DNA from: Rhizobium sp. BK316
GTDB lineage: Bacteria; Pseudomonadota; Alphaproteobacteria; Rhizobiales; Rhizobiaceae
Direction of reading: 5' to 3'
DNA: 64,000 nt
Assembly: GCF_014193695.1 (NCBI RefSeq)
Contig: NZ_JACHZR010000001.1
Location: 1,091,309 to 1,155,308, forward strand
Part shown: positions 8,484 to 17,237 of the stretch, piece by piece
Layout of the letters: every line of letters starts with the position of its first letter
Position numbering within the stretch: the stretch's first letter is position 1
Notes under the pieces: model-generated
The model's database searches: none
What the model was told of the DNA's origin: nothing
What the model saw: only the letters and a program-made list of their open reading frames with translations
Translations under genes and position numbers: made by a program

Positions 8484-9527
8484 TCATTCGTCCTGGTCAC
8501 GGCGACCGTGAGAAACACCTCGGCTCCGCCAGAATGCCTCTTCTTCCTGCGCCGTAATATAACCTCCGATCCCCGGGGGGCGCGGCTCCTCTTCATTGGG
8601 GTAGCCCGCGACCAGGAAGTCTTCAGCCTCGAGATAGGCCTCTGCTTCAGGGCGAAGTTCGACCTCGAGGACGTGCACGGCAACCTCTTCCGAGTACTCC
8701 CTGACCGGCTCTGCATAGGAGTAGGTCGCCCAAGGGAAGAGCTTGGTCATAACATCATGCAGATTGTCTGCCCGAAGGTGATAGTCAATCCGAATATCCG
8801 GCTCATCCCTCTCTCCTTCGCCGATATAGATCTGCAGATTGGAAAAGATCGCCGGCGTATCGCCCCACTCGTCCCACACGAAGAACGTCGTCTGATCCTG
8901 AACTTCCTCCATAAGTTCTCGATCGAGGGCAAAGGCAGAACGCATCAGCGACTCCTGATCGGAGGCAATGACCTCCTCGAAACAGAGCTTGGCGTTGGCG
9001 TCCAGTACGTTGGCGGCCGGAACAACCATCGTCCATCCCAACTCCGTTTCCGTGCAGTTTCCCTCGCCGGCTCTTTGCCATCGTATCATCCCGGTGCTGG
9101 CGTCGACGATAACGATACAGACGGGCAACAAGTGCTTCGTCCAGTAATCGAGGTGACTGTGCTCGCCATGATGGATGTACTCGCCACCGTCTTCCGCCCA
9201 CGATGGTACAGATCTGATTTGAAGTGGCAGGAACTTTCCGGTTGGCCGGCCCCTATCAAGAATTTCGGCGCGGGCATCGATGCCGACCTTCGAATCCGGC
9301 AGCCGGCGAAAAGACCACTTGAAATACCGGACAAACACCTTCTCGACAGCATCAATTGCCATGCGGGTCGCGGGGTCAGCCCGACGGCCGTCCAACGCAG
9401 TATTATGCTGTCGGCGCGACGGTGGTATCGGTGGCACGATCTGGTGCCAGATGGCCGCGAGCAGCCTTGGCGTCGCCGCGATTAATGTAATGATTGCAAT
9501 GACTACAGCCTGCAGAAGTCGAACCAT
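8484..9527 (-). CDS. DUF4365-like protein with N-terminal membrane segment
   Basis: A 347-residue protein of unknown role. Residues 5-27 form a hydrophobic helix. Residues about 65-160 read like the DUF4365 domain: KVGIDARAEI, then GKFLPLQIRS, then HLDYWTKHLLPVCIVIVD. In relatives the GID aspartate and a Q-x-K motif resemble a PD-(D/E)XK nuclease core; here the motif is QIRS, so the lysine is replaced by arginine. The C-terminal third is acidic. The start ATG 9527 has no strong ribosome site and lies 12 bases after the stop of the NuoB-like gene, so it may be the last gene of the Hyf-like operon. The family call rests on motif memory, not a search. Confidence 0.6.
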   Translation of the reverse strand: MVRLLQAVVIAIITLIAATPRLLAAIWHQIVPPIPPSRRQHNTALDGRRADPATRMAIDAVEKVFVRYFKWSFRRLPDSKVGIDARAEILDRGRPTGKFLPLQIRSVPSWAEDGGEYIHHGEHSHLDYWTKHLLPVCIVIVDASTGMIRWQRAGEGNCTETELGWTMVVPAANVLDANAKLCFEEVIASDQESLMRSAFALDRELMEEVQDQTTFFVWDEWGDTPAIFSNLQIYIGEGERDEPDIRIDYHLRADNLHDVMTKLFPWATYSYAEPVREYSEEVAVHVLEVELRPEAEAYLEAEDFLVAGYPNEEEPRPPGIGGYITAQEEEAFWRSRGVSHGRRDQDE

Positions 9528-9539
9528 CGAAACTGCCCG

Positions 9540-10073
9540 TCACGAAACGCGGCCCTCCCCGTTCACACCGTCAAGCAGCCCAAGCAGACCCTTGAGGATA
9601 TCCATCGGCGAAGGGGGACATCCTGGAATATGCAGATCGACGGGCACCACCTTCGAAACTCCGCCGAGCACGGCATAGCTGCCCGCGAAACACCCTCCAT
9701 CACGGCCGCAGTCGCCGAGGGCAACGACCCATTTGGGATCGGGCGTGGCAATGTAGGTCCGTTCGAGCGCCTGCGCCATGTTCCTGGTCACCGGGCCGGT
9801 AACCAGCAGCACGTCGGCATGCCGCGGCGAGGCGACGAAACGAAGACCGAAGCGCTCGATATCGTAGAAAACATTGCTCAGGGCATGCATTTCCAGCTCG
9901 CAGCCGTTGCAGGACCCGGCATCGACGGCGCGGATCGACAGGCTGCGTCCAAGCCTGCGGCGCGCGCTCCTTTCAACGGCTTCGGCGAGCTCTGCCATCG
10001 CGGCATCGGAAACCGGCGGTCTTGGCTCCGTCAGCGGCCGCCGGATGAGACTTTCGAAGAGGAGTTTTCGCAT
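9540..10073 (-). CDS. NuoB/HycG-like small subunit of a Hyf-like complex
   Basis: A 177-residue [4Fe-4S] subunit of the complex I / group 4 hydrogenase family, expected on the cytoplasmic side of the membrane next to the large subunit. All four cluster cysteines are present: CNGCE (55, 58), GDCGRDGGC and PGCPPSP. It would carry electrons to or from the large-subunit site as N2 does in complex I. It is the last Hyf-type gene of the run, 12 bases after the large-subunit stop. No HycB/HycF-like polyferredoxin gene is present in the cluster, so the electron donor is unknown. Confidence 0.88.
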   Translation of the reverse strand: MRKLLFESLIRRPLTEPRPPVSDAAMAELAEAVERSARRRLGRSLSIRAVDAGSCNGCELEMHALSNVFYDIERFGLRFVASPRHADVLLVTGPVTRNMAQALERTYIATPDPKWVVALGDCGRDGGCFAGSYAVLGGVSKVVPVDLHIPGCPPSPMDILKGLLGLLDGVNGEGRVS

Positions 10074-10085
10074 GCCACCCTGCCT

Positions 10086-11597
10086 TTAGAGATCATGACC
10101 GGAGTAGGAACAATTGAACGACTTGTTGCAGAGCGGGAAGTCGGCAACGATATTGCCTTCGATCGCCGCCTCCAGCAGCGGCCACTGAAACCAGGATGGA
10201 TCGCGCAGATGGCAGCGTTCGACCCTGCCCTCGGGCGCAAGCCGCAGCCAGACCAATATATCTCCACGAAAGCCCTCGATGAGCGCCATACCTTCCCGAC
10301 GTTCCCCGACGGAAGGGATCGCGTCGAGGATCGGTCCCACCGGAAGGCGGTTGAGGATCTGCTCGATGAGCGACAGGCTTCGTTCGACCTCGCGAATACG
10401 GATCCAGACTCGAGCGTTGACATCACCGTCGTTCAGCACCGGAACATCGAAAACCAGACTATCATAAGGCGGGTAGCGCGTGGCCTGCCGGGCGTCGAAC
10501 CCGCGTCCGGAGGCTCGCCCGACATAGCCACCCGCACCGTACTCGCGCGCCAGTTCGGCGCGCAGCCTGCCTGTGCCGACCGTCCTGTCCTGCAGCGAGG
10601 TGGTGTTGTCGTAGAGTTCGACCAAGCCCGGAAATCGACGGCGGATTTCTGCAAGCAGATCTCGCAAGCCGGCCGCTCCGTCGCCATTCAGATCGCTGGT
10701 GATACCGCCGGGCACGATGCGGTCGCGCATGAGGCGATGACCGAAGGCGGCATCGGCTGCGCGCAACACACGCTCGCGCAGCATCCCGCAATGCGCCAGC
10801 ATCAATGGAAACGCTGCGTCGTTGCAGATGGCGCCGATATCGCCAAGGTGGTTGGCGAGCCGTTCCAATTCCGCCATCAGCGCGCGCAGCCAGCTCGCCC
10901 GGGGTGGAACAACGAACCCTAATGCGGCCTCGACAGCCTGCGAAAAGGCATAGGCGTAGGCGACCGTGCTGTCGCCTGACACTCTCCCTGCGAGTTGCGC
11001 TCCGCGGATCAGATCCGCGCCTGCCATCAACGCCTCTGTCCCCTTATGGACATAGCCGAGCCGTTCCTCGAGGCGGACGACCGTCTCGCCGTTGGCCGTA
11101 AATCGGAAATGTCCCGGCTCGATGATGCCGGCATGCACCGGGCCGACCGGAATCTGGTGCAGGCCCTCACCTTCGGCACGCAAAAAGGCGTAAGGACTGA
11201 CCTCCGGCAACGCGACCTCGCGCTCTCCAAGCGGGTAGCGCCGATCCCAACGGCCGTGATCGAGCCATGGCCGGCTGTCCGGCAGACCCTGCGGTTCGAG
11301 GCCGGTCAGGTCACGGATTGCCCGCTCCAGCCGCAACGCCGGCCGATGCAATTGCGCGACGGAAGGATAGCCGGTGGCCTCCAGCCCTTCCAGGCTGAGA
11401 ACGCCGATCGCGCCGACCGCTTCATCGAGCAAGGCCATATGAACCGAGCTTTCTTCCCCCCAGAGACCGAGCAGGATCAGACGTCCTTCGGACAGCGCCC
11501 GCGTCGCCGATGTCCACAGATCCGTATCGGCGACAGCACGCGGCCACGGAACATGGTGCGGAACGGAACGGCCTTTCTCGAGGATATCACTGAGCAT
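10086..11597 (-). CDS. HycE/HyfG-like large subunit lacking NiFe ligands
   Basis: A 503-residue protein with a NuoC-like N-terminal part (about 1-150) and a NuoD / hydrogenase large-subunit part. The first NiFe motif (RxCGxC in hydrogenases) is replaced by GRVSGDSTVAYAY and the second (DPCxxC) by DFPLCNKSFNCSY, which keeps two cysteines but with five residues between them. A hydrogenase NiFe centre therefore cannot form; the protein fits the energy-converting hydrogenase-related (Ehr) type. Start 11597 is preferred because GGGGGAG lies 6 bases upstream; ATG 11603 abuts that box. The upstream membrane subunit ends 16 bases before. Confidence 0.85.
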   Translation of the reverse strand: MLSDILEKGRSVPHHVPWPRAVADTDLWTSATRALSEGRLILLGLWGEESSVHMALLDEAVGAIGVLSLEGLEATGYPSVAQLHRPALRLERAIRDLTGLEPQGLPDSRPWLDHGRWDRRYPLGEREVALPEVSPYAFLRAEGEGLHQIPVGPVHAGIIEPGHFRFTANGETVVRLEERLGYVHKGTEALMAGADLIRGAQLAGRVSGDSTVAYAYAFSQAVEAALGFVVPPRASWLRALMAELERLANHLGDIGAICNDAAFPLMLAHCGMLRERVLRAADAAFGHRLMRDRIVPGGITSDLNGDGAAGLRDLLAEIRRRFPGLVELYDNTTSLQDRTVGTGRLRAELAREYGAGGYVGRASGRGFDARQATRYPPYDSLVFDVPVLNDGDVNARVWIRIREVERSLSLIEQILNRLPVGPILDAIPSVGERREGMALIEGFRGDILVWLRLAPEGRVERCHLRDPSWFQWPLLEAAIEGNIVADFPLCNKSFNCSYSGHDL

Positions 11598-11613
11598 CGA
11601 CATCTCCCCCGCA

Positions 11614-13077
11614 TCATCGAAGAAGGTTGGCGATATGCTGGAACCAGGCCACCAGCTCTGACGGCAGATAAACGCCAGCGATAAGCACCAGCACGAGATG
11701 AGCATACATCGGCAGATAGGATGCCTGGACAGGAGCCATGCTGCCCCGCGGCTTCCCGAACACCGCACCCGTCAGACGCAACAGCAATGCGCCGAAAGCG
11801 ACCAGCAGTCCGAAGACGAGCGGAATGGCAAGCAGCGGCTGCCTGGCAAAAGCCGAACTGACGATCAGGAACTCGCTCATGAAGATTCCCGCCGGAGGCA
11901 GGCCGGCGATGGCGATGACACCGGTCAGTAGGCCCCAGCCGAGCCGCGGATGTGTTTCCGTCAGGCCGCGGATCGCAGAGAGCCTTTGCGTTCCCTTAAC
12001 TTGAGCAATATGGCCGACGGCGAAGAAGATTGCCGATTTGGTCAGCGAATGCATAACCATATGCAAGAGACCGGCGAAATTGGCGATCGGGCCGCCGAGG
12101 CCGAAGGCAAAGACGATGATGCCCATGTGCTCGATCGAAGAATAGGCGAACAGGCGTTTGATATCGCGGCGGCGGTAGAGCATGAAGGCCGCGAAAATCA
12201 GCGAGGCGAGCCCCATCGTCATCATCAGCGGACCAGGCGCAAGGGCTGCGGGATTGGCCGACAGCAGCATCTTGAAGCGCAAGACCGCATAGAGCGCGAC
12301 ATTCAGGAGCAAGCCGGACAGAACCGCCGAGATCGGCGTCGGCCCCTCGGCATGTGCGTCCGGCAGCCAGGCATGCAGCGGCGCGAGACCGACCTTGGTG
12401 CCATAGCCAAGCAGCAGAAAGACGAAAGCGACATTGAGAAGCGCCGGATCGAAGGCGGAGGCGTGATCGATCAAAATCGTCCAGACCATGGCATCATAGC
12501 CTTCACCCACGACCGGCTGCGCCGCAAGGTAGATGAGGATGGTGCCAAAGAGCGCAAAGGCGATGCCGACGCTTCCCAGAATGAAATATTTCCAGGCTGC
12601 TTCCAGCGCTTCATGCGTACGGTAGATGCCAACCATCAATACGGTGGTGAGCGTCGCAAGCTCGACGGCAACCCACATCAGCCCGATATTGTTCGACACG
12701 AATGCGAGGTTCATGCCGAACATCATGATCTGATACATGGCATGATAGAAACGAAGGTTGGCAGGCGTCAGCCGACCGATCTCCAATTCATGCGCGATGT
12801 AGCTGGCACTGAATATGCTGGTGGTAAAGCCCACGAAGCTGTTGAGGACGATGAAGACGATATTGAGATCGTCGACAAGCAGATATTGTCCCGGCGCCGG
12901 CCGCGCGGTCACGAACAGGGAGAGAGCAGCAAGCAGGGTCAGAAGGCTTGCGAGCACGTTCAGCCGCGCCGTCATTCGATAGCCGGGCAAAAGCGCCAGA
13001 AGCACGGCTGCAGCGATCGGTATCACGAGGACAGCAGTCAGCGTGTCGAAGGCCGGGACGGAGGACAACGCGTTCAT
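11614..13077 (-). CDS. HyfF/NuoN-like antiporter-type membrane subunit
   Basis: A 487-residue integral membrane protein of the Mrp-antiporter / NuoL-M-N family with about 13-14 predicted helices. It has the conserved helix-end motif VGLAPLHAWLPDAHAEGP and a glutamate-bearing WVAVELATL segment, both typical of proton-pumping subunits. It closest fits HyfF of hydrogenase-4-like complexes. The ATG overlaps the stop of the upstream HyfE-like gene (ATGA). Confidence 0.87.
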   Translation of the reverse strand: MNALSSVPAFDTLTAVLVIPIAAAVLLALLPGYRMTARLNVLASLLTLLAALSLFVTARPAPGQYLLVDDLNIVFIVLNSFVGFTTSIFSASYIAHELEIGRLTPANLRFYHAMYQIMMFGMNLAFVSNNIGLMWVAVELATLTTVLMVGIYRTHEALEAAWKYFILGSVGIAFALFGTILIYLAAQPVVGEGYDAMVWTILIDHASAFDPALLNVAFVFLLLGYGTKVGLAPLHAWLPDAHAEGPTPISAVLSGLLLNVALYAVLRFKMLLSANPAALAPGPLMMTMGLASLIFAAFMLYRRRDIKRLFAYSSIEHMGIIVFAFGLGGPIANFAGLLHMVMHSLTKSAIFFAVGHIAQVKGTQRLSAIRGLTETHPRLGWGLLTGVIAIAGLPPAGIFMSEFLIVSSAFARQPLLAIPLVFGLLVAFGALLLRLTGAVFGKPRGSMAPVQASYLPMYAHLVLVLIAGVYLPSELVAWFQHIANLLR

Positions 13078-13739
13078 TTCCGCCGCCTCCCCTTGAAATC
13101 GTCAAGCGCGCGGACATCGACCGTGTCGAAGCGCTCACGGATGCGAAACAGAAAAACGCCGATCACGATAAAGGCGATCAGGATCGAGAAGGCGACACTG
13201 ATCTCGACGACCAGCGGCATGCCCTTGGCGCCGGTCGCGGCAAGCACCAGGCCATTCTCGAGCGACATGAAGCCCACGACCTGGCTCACCGCGTTGCGGC
13301 GGGTGACCATGATCAAGAGCCCCAGCAGCAGGACCGACAATGCAAAGGCGAGGTCCTCCCGTGCCAGAGGATCGGCCTCCGGCGTCACCCGAAGCATCAC
13401 CACCGTCGCCAAGGCGACCAGGCCGATGCCGGCGAGCATGGTGGGGCCGATGCCGACGACGGTCTCGATCTCGCGGTGGATGCCGAGCTGGCGGATCATG
13501 CGATGGAGCACCACAGGGATGACGATGGCCTTGAAGACGAGGGCGATCGCCGCCGTGACATAGAGATGCGGGGCATCCTGGACGAAAGCCTGCCAGGCCA
13601 CCGACAGGGTCAATATCAACGAGTGCAGCGCAAAGACATTGAGCAGTGCATAGAGACGATCCTGATAGAGCATCATCATGCTGACCAGGACCAGACCGCC
13701 GGCGAGCATATGGGCGATGTCGAAGACCGGGCCGTTCAT
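13074..13739 (-). CDS. HyfE-like membrane subunit
   Basis: A 221-residue membrane protein with about six to seven hydrophobic segments; the C-terminal part resembles NuoK (SLENGLVLAATGAKG) as in hydrogenase-4 component E. The start is ATG 13739, which shares a base with the stop of the HyfC-like gene (TGATG); longer in-frame extensions upstream are overlap with that gene. It ends in a basic tail (DDFKGRRRK) that overlaps the next start by ATGA. Confidence 0.85.
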   Translation of the reverse strand: MNGPVFDIAHMLAGGLVLVSMMMLYQDRLYALLNVFALHSLILTLSVAWQAFVQDAPHLYVTAAIALVFKAIVIPVVLHRMIRQLGIHREIETVVGIGPTMLAGIGLVALATVVMLRVTPEADPLAREDLAFALSVLLLGLLIMVTRRNAVSQVVGFMSLENGLVLAATGAKGMPLVVEISVAFSILIAFIVIGVFLFRIRERFDTVDVRALDDFKGRRRK

Positions 13740-14695
13740 CACAGGCTCCTTGAGACAAACCGCAGCAGGGTCGCGAGCAGACCGAGCATGAGTGCTGCGC
13801 CCAGGAATTCGGGCACCCGGAAGACCCGCATCTTGGCGGTCGCGGTCTCGAACAGGGCAAGGAGAGCACCGCCGACCGCAAGCTTTGCGAGATAGGCAAC
13901 TATGCCCACCAGATAGGCAATCGGCCCCTCTCCCACCACGGCGAGTTGCCAAGGCACGAACATGCAGGCGATCAGGGTCATGTAGAGCAGGAGTTTCAGG
14001 CACGCAGCCAGCTCGATCATCGCGAGGTGCCGTCCGGAATATTCAAGCACCATGGCTTCGTGCACCATGGTCAACTCCAAATGGGTAGCGGGGTTATCGA
14101 CCGGGATACGGGCGTTTTCGGCAATCGCGACCATCACGAGGGCGATCAGGGCGATCGCCAGTGAGACGCGCAGGCCCACCTGCGGGGAGGTCATGAAGGC
14201 GGCTATGGTCGAAAGCTGGGTCGAGCCCGCGATCAGGGCGAGCGTGAAGATGATCAGCAGCATCGATGGCTCTGCGAGCGTTGCGATCATCGCTTCCCGG
14301 CTCGATCCGATACCGCCGAAGCTGGTGCCGACGTCCATCCCGGCAAGCGCGAGAAAGAAACGCGCACTGCCAAGCAGCGCGATGATGGCGATCAGATCCG
14401 CCGTCCAACTGAAGATGAGGCCGGTCGCGAAAGTCGGGATGATGGCGGCCGCGACCCATGTGACGGCGAAAATCAGATAGGGCGTTACCCTAAACAGCCA
14501 TGATGCGTTCTCGGCCAACACCACATCCTTGCGTAGGAGCCGCAGGATGTCGCGGTACGGCTGGATGACGGATGGCCCGCGCCGGCGCAGCAACCGCGCC
14601 TTGATCAGACGGATGAAACCGGTCAGCAGCGGCGCAAGCGCCACGACGAGCGCCATCTGAAAGGTCTGAATGAGAAGAGCGGAGATCACGACCAT
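13739..14695 (-). CDS. HyfC/HycD-like (NuoH family) membrane subunit
   Basis: A 318-residue membrane protein of the NuoH family, the subunit that links the peripheral arm to the pump. Eight or so hydrophobic segments are visible. Typical motifs include KARLLRRRGPSVIQPYRD near residue 33 and ENARIPVDNPATHLELTMVH near residue 190, the acidic helix region conserved in this family. The start overlaps the end of the HyfB-like gene by 10 bases. Confidence 0.88.
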   Translation of the reverse strand: MVVISALLIQTFQMALVVALAPLLTGFIRLIKARLLRRRGPSVIQPYRDILRLLRKDVVLAENASWLFRVTPYLIFAVTWVAAAIIPTFATGLIFSWTADLIAIIALLGSARFFLALAGMDVGTSFGGIGSSREAMIATLAEPSMLLIIFTLALIAGSTQLSTIAAFMTSPQVGLRVSLAIALIALVMVAIAENARIPVDNPATHLELTMVHEAMVLEYSGRHLAMIELAACLKLLLYMTLIACMFVPWQLAVVGEGPIAYLVGIVAYLAKLAVGGALLALFETATAKMRVFRVPEFLGAALMLGLLATLLRFVSRSL

Positions 14696-16707
14696 AGCGC
14701 CAGCATCAGCAACAGGAAAACAAGCGCCAGGAAAACCAGGCTCAGATAGCGACGGATCGTCAGGAATTGCAGATGGTTGAGCTTTTCGGCAGCAAAGCCA
14801 ACGGCACCGATGATCGGAAGGTAAAGCCCCTCCCAGATGAGATCATGGGTCTCGACGACAAAACGCGCCGGGCGGAGATCCCCGGGCGCCGGCATATCTA
14901 CCTTCTCGCGGGCGCGAAAAACCAGCGTTCCGAAAACACGCCGTACGGGCTGGGCGAAGCTGCTCGCGGTATATTGCGTTGCCGGGCTGATCTCCGGAAA
15001 GCCGCAGTCCCACGCGGGTGCCCGGCGCAAGCCTCGCGACGCGAAGCGGTGGATGAGATAGGCCGTCAGCGACGCCGAGAACAGGGTGAACAGGAATACC
15101 AGAAGACCGTTATAGGAGCTGCGGCTTTCCACGATCGGCACGATCGATAACCACGGAATATCGGTCTGTACGGGCATCCGGTCTCCGATCAGCGACAATG
15201 TCACAGGTGCAAGCCCGTCGATGACGATCCCCGGCAGGATGCCTGCCAGAAGACACAACGCGGCCAGTACAGACATCGCCGTAAGCGAAAAGCGATCGAC
15301 CTCCACCGCCTGCTCGGCCGCGCTGGTACGAGGACGGCCGAGAAAGGTCACGCCGAATGTCTTGACGAAACAGGCAGCCGCGAGCGCTGCCGATAAGGCA
15401 AGTATGCCGCCTACCGCCGGCACCAGAATCTTCAAGCCCCATTGTGGTACGGCGGGGCTTTGCAGGATGGCCTGGAACGCCAGCCACTCGGAAACGAAGC
15501 CGTTGAATGGCGGCAGGGCCGAGATCGCGACGCAGCCGACGAGGAAGACGACGCTGGTGACCGGCATGCGATGGATGAGGCCACCGAGCTTGTCCACGTT
15601 CCGTTCGCCCGTCGCCGTCAGTACTGCGCCGGCGCCGAAAAAGAGCAGGCTCTTGAAGAAGGAATGATTGAGGACATGAAACAGTGCGGCAGTCAGCGCC
15701 AAGGCCGCCGCCAGTTCCATACCGTTCGCCTTGAAAGCAAGCGCCAGCCCGAGGCTGACGAAGATCACCCCGATATTTTCGATGGTGCTGTAGGCGAGCA
15801 GCCGTTTCATATCGCTCTCCATCAGCGCCTGCAGGATGCCGAGCACAGCGCTCCCGCTGCCGATGATCAGCACGACGATACCCGACCACCAGGTCGGCAT
15901 GCCGAGCAGATCGAAGACCACCCGGATGAAACCATAGACCGCGACCTTGGTCATGACGCCGCTCATCAAGGCAGAGACATGGCTTGGGGCTGCGGGATGG
16001 GCCAACGGCAACCAGGCATGCAACGGCGCGAGACCAGCCTTGGAACCGGCGCCGAACAGCAGCAGGATAAGCGCGAGTCCGACCACGAACGGCGTATGGG
16101 CGGATCCCCGCATGGCCGCGAAACCATAATCGCCGGCAGATCCTGCAAGCAGGCCGAAAGCGAGCAGCAGGGCAAGCGTGCCGAAGCTTGCCATGACGAT
16201 ATAGACGTAGCCGGCCTTCCGATTATCGGCATCGCGATGATGGGCCATCACCAGCGCCCAGGAAGCAAGCGACATGAACTCCCAGGAAATGAGGAAGGTG
16301 AAGGCATCATCAGCCAGAACCACCAGGTTCATGCCGGCAAGGAAGGCTGGAAAGAACGGCAGCACGCGACGGGGTGCATGCTCATGCCGGCCGTATCCAA
16401 GGGCGTAGAGAGCCGAAAGCACACCGCCGAGATTGACGACCATCAGGAAGAAGGCTGCAAGCGCATCGATCCGGAAATGGCTCCCAAGCCATGGCAGACC
16501 TAAAGGGAGGACTATTGTCGGCGCCTCGGCCACGGAGAGAGCCGACGCGAGATAGGCGAGCGCAAAAACGAAAGCGACAGCGCAGAAAACCAGGCTTGCG
16601 ACATAGACGACAGGCGTGGACGCGGCCGAACGACCGATCGGCACGGCAAGTACTGCCGTCCCAAGCAGCGCGGCCACACATGACAACAGGACGGAAACCG
16701 ATGTCAT
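14686..16707 (-). CDS. HyfB/HycC-like (NuoL family) antiporter-type subunit
   Basis: A 673-residue integral membrane protein of the proton-pumping NuoL/M/N family. The core shows SWEFMSLASWALVMAHH (glutamate of the first half-channel), AGLAPLHAWLPLAHPAAPSH, and MKRLLAYSTIENIGVI, followed by an amphipathic C-terminal extension of about 150 residues as in HyfB/HycC. It is the first structural gene of the Hyf-like run; its ATG overlaps the stop of the XRE regulator gene (ATGA), so regulator and complex are in one transcript. Confidence 0.88.
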   Translation of the reverse strand: MTSVSVLLSCVAALLGTAVLAVPIGRSAASTPVVYVASLVFCAVAFVFALAYLASALSVAEAPTIVLPLGLPWLGSHFRIDALAAFFLMVVNLGGVLSALYALGYGRHEHAPRRVLPFFPAFLAGMNLVVLADDAFTFLISWEFMSLASWALVMAHHRDADNRKAGYVYIVMASFGTLALLLAFGLLAGSAGDYGFAAMRGSAHTPFVVGLALILLLFGAGSKAGLAPLHAWLPLAHPAAPSHVSALMSGVMTKVAVYGFIRVVFDLLGMPTWWSGIVVLIIGSGSAVLGILQALMESDMKRLLAYSTIENIGVIFVSLGLALAFKANGMELAAALALTAALFHVLNHSFFKSLLFFGAGAVLTATGERNVDKLGGLIHRMPVTSVVFLVGCVAISALPPFNGFVSEWLAFQAILQSPAVPQWGLKILVPAVGGILALSAALAAACFVKTFGVTFLGRPRTSAAEQAVEVDRFSLTAMSVLAALCLLAGILPGIVIDGLAPVTLSLIGDRMPVQTDIPWLSIVPIVESRSSYNGLLVFLFTLFSASLTAYLIHRFASRGLRRAPAWDCGFPEISPATQYTASSFAQPVRRVFGTLVFRAREKVDMPAPGDLRPARFVVETHDLIWEGLYLPIIGAVGFAAEKLNHLQFLTIRRYLSLVFLALVFLLLMLALWS

Positions 16708-17018
16708 GGGTCATCCCTCGCTGCTGGAAAGGGCTTTGACGGCTCCCCCGCTCCGCTCTCGGATGACTTGAGTTTCGCCCTGAGCCTTACGCCCCGCCCA
16801 CCATTCGCGCTGACAGCCCCCTCGTTGATCACCTCGACACCGGCGCTTTCCAACGCAGCCAGCAGACGCATCAGGGAGTCGACATTGCCCCGCACCACAT
16901 CGAGGCTCGCCTCCATGCGCTGAATTGTCGGAACAGAAATTCCCGCCAGTTCGGCCAGTTGGCGCTGGTCGATACCAAGAAGAGCCCGGGCGGCCCGCAT
17001 CTGAGCTGCAGTGATCAC
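16704..17018 (-). CDS. XRE-family transcriptional regulator
   Basis: A 104-residue regulator with a Cro/C1-type helix-turn-helix at about residues 6-60 (AARALLGIDQRQLAELAG, then SVPTIQRMEASLD). GTG 17018 is chosen because the protein then opens VITAAQMRAARALLG, the usual N-terminus of this family; longer ATG starts run into promoter-like sequence. The C-terminal 40 residues are basic and hydrophilic. Being first in the Hyf-like operon and next to a palindrome (17075-17095), it likely controls that operon and itself. Confidence 0.85.
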   Translation of the reverse strand: MITAAQMRAARALLGIDQRQLAELAGISVPTIQRMEASLDVVRGNVDSLMRLLAALESAGVEVINEGAVSANGGRGVRLRAKLKSSESGAGEPSKPFPAARDDP

Positions 17019-17074
17019 GATTGAAACATCGCTTATCTTGCACAGACTCTGATAATTGATACTTATGATGTGCC

Positions 17075-17095
17075 TATTGATGTCCAAAATCAATA
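17075..17095. promoter_or_regulatory. inverted repeat, candidate XRE operator
   Basis: TATTGAT (17075-17081) and ATCAATA (17089-17095) are perfect inverted arms around a 7-base spacer, about 57 bases upstream of the regulator start. A partial copy (AATTGATA) lies near 17054. The spacer is 7, not 4, so this is not a standard FNR box. Confidence 0.45.
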
Positions 17096-17142
17096 TTCTG
17101 ATGCATCAGCCTCGTTTTCAGATTGCCGGTTATTTGTTACTC

Positions 17143-17159
17143 CCGGCTGAGCTAGCCGG
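17143..17159. terminator. hairpin between membrane-protein gene and XRE operon
   Basis: CCGGCT (17143-17148) and AGCCGG (17154-17159) with a 5-base loop lie downstream of the 17238-17714 gene on the minus strand. A second G/C repeat (GGCGG...CCGCC) lies near 17190-17216. No U-run follows, so it may attenuate rather than stop transcription from the nar operon. Confidence 0.35.
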
Positions 17160-17237
17160 CTTGAGACGAAAAACGGGCGAACGCGCTGCGGCGGCGGCGC
17201 GCCTACCGCCGTCACGTCTACCGATATCGACGCAGCG

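Noticed and set aside
10086..11597. Calling the large subunit a NiFe hydrogenase
   Set aside because: Both CxxC ligand motifs are missing, and no maturation genes are present, so a hydrogenase label would be wrong despite overall similarity.
17075..17095. FNR box before the XRE-Hyf operon
   Set aside because: The arms fit TTGAT/ATCAA but the spacer is 7 bases, not 4, so an FNR protein would not be expected to bind normally.
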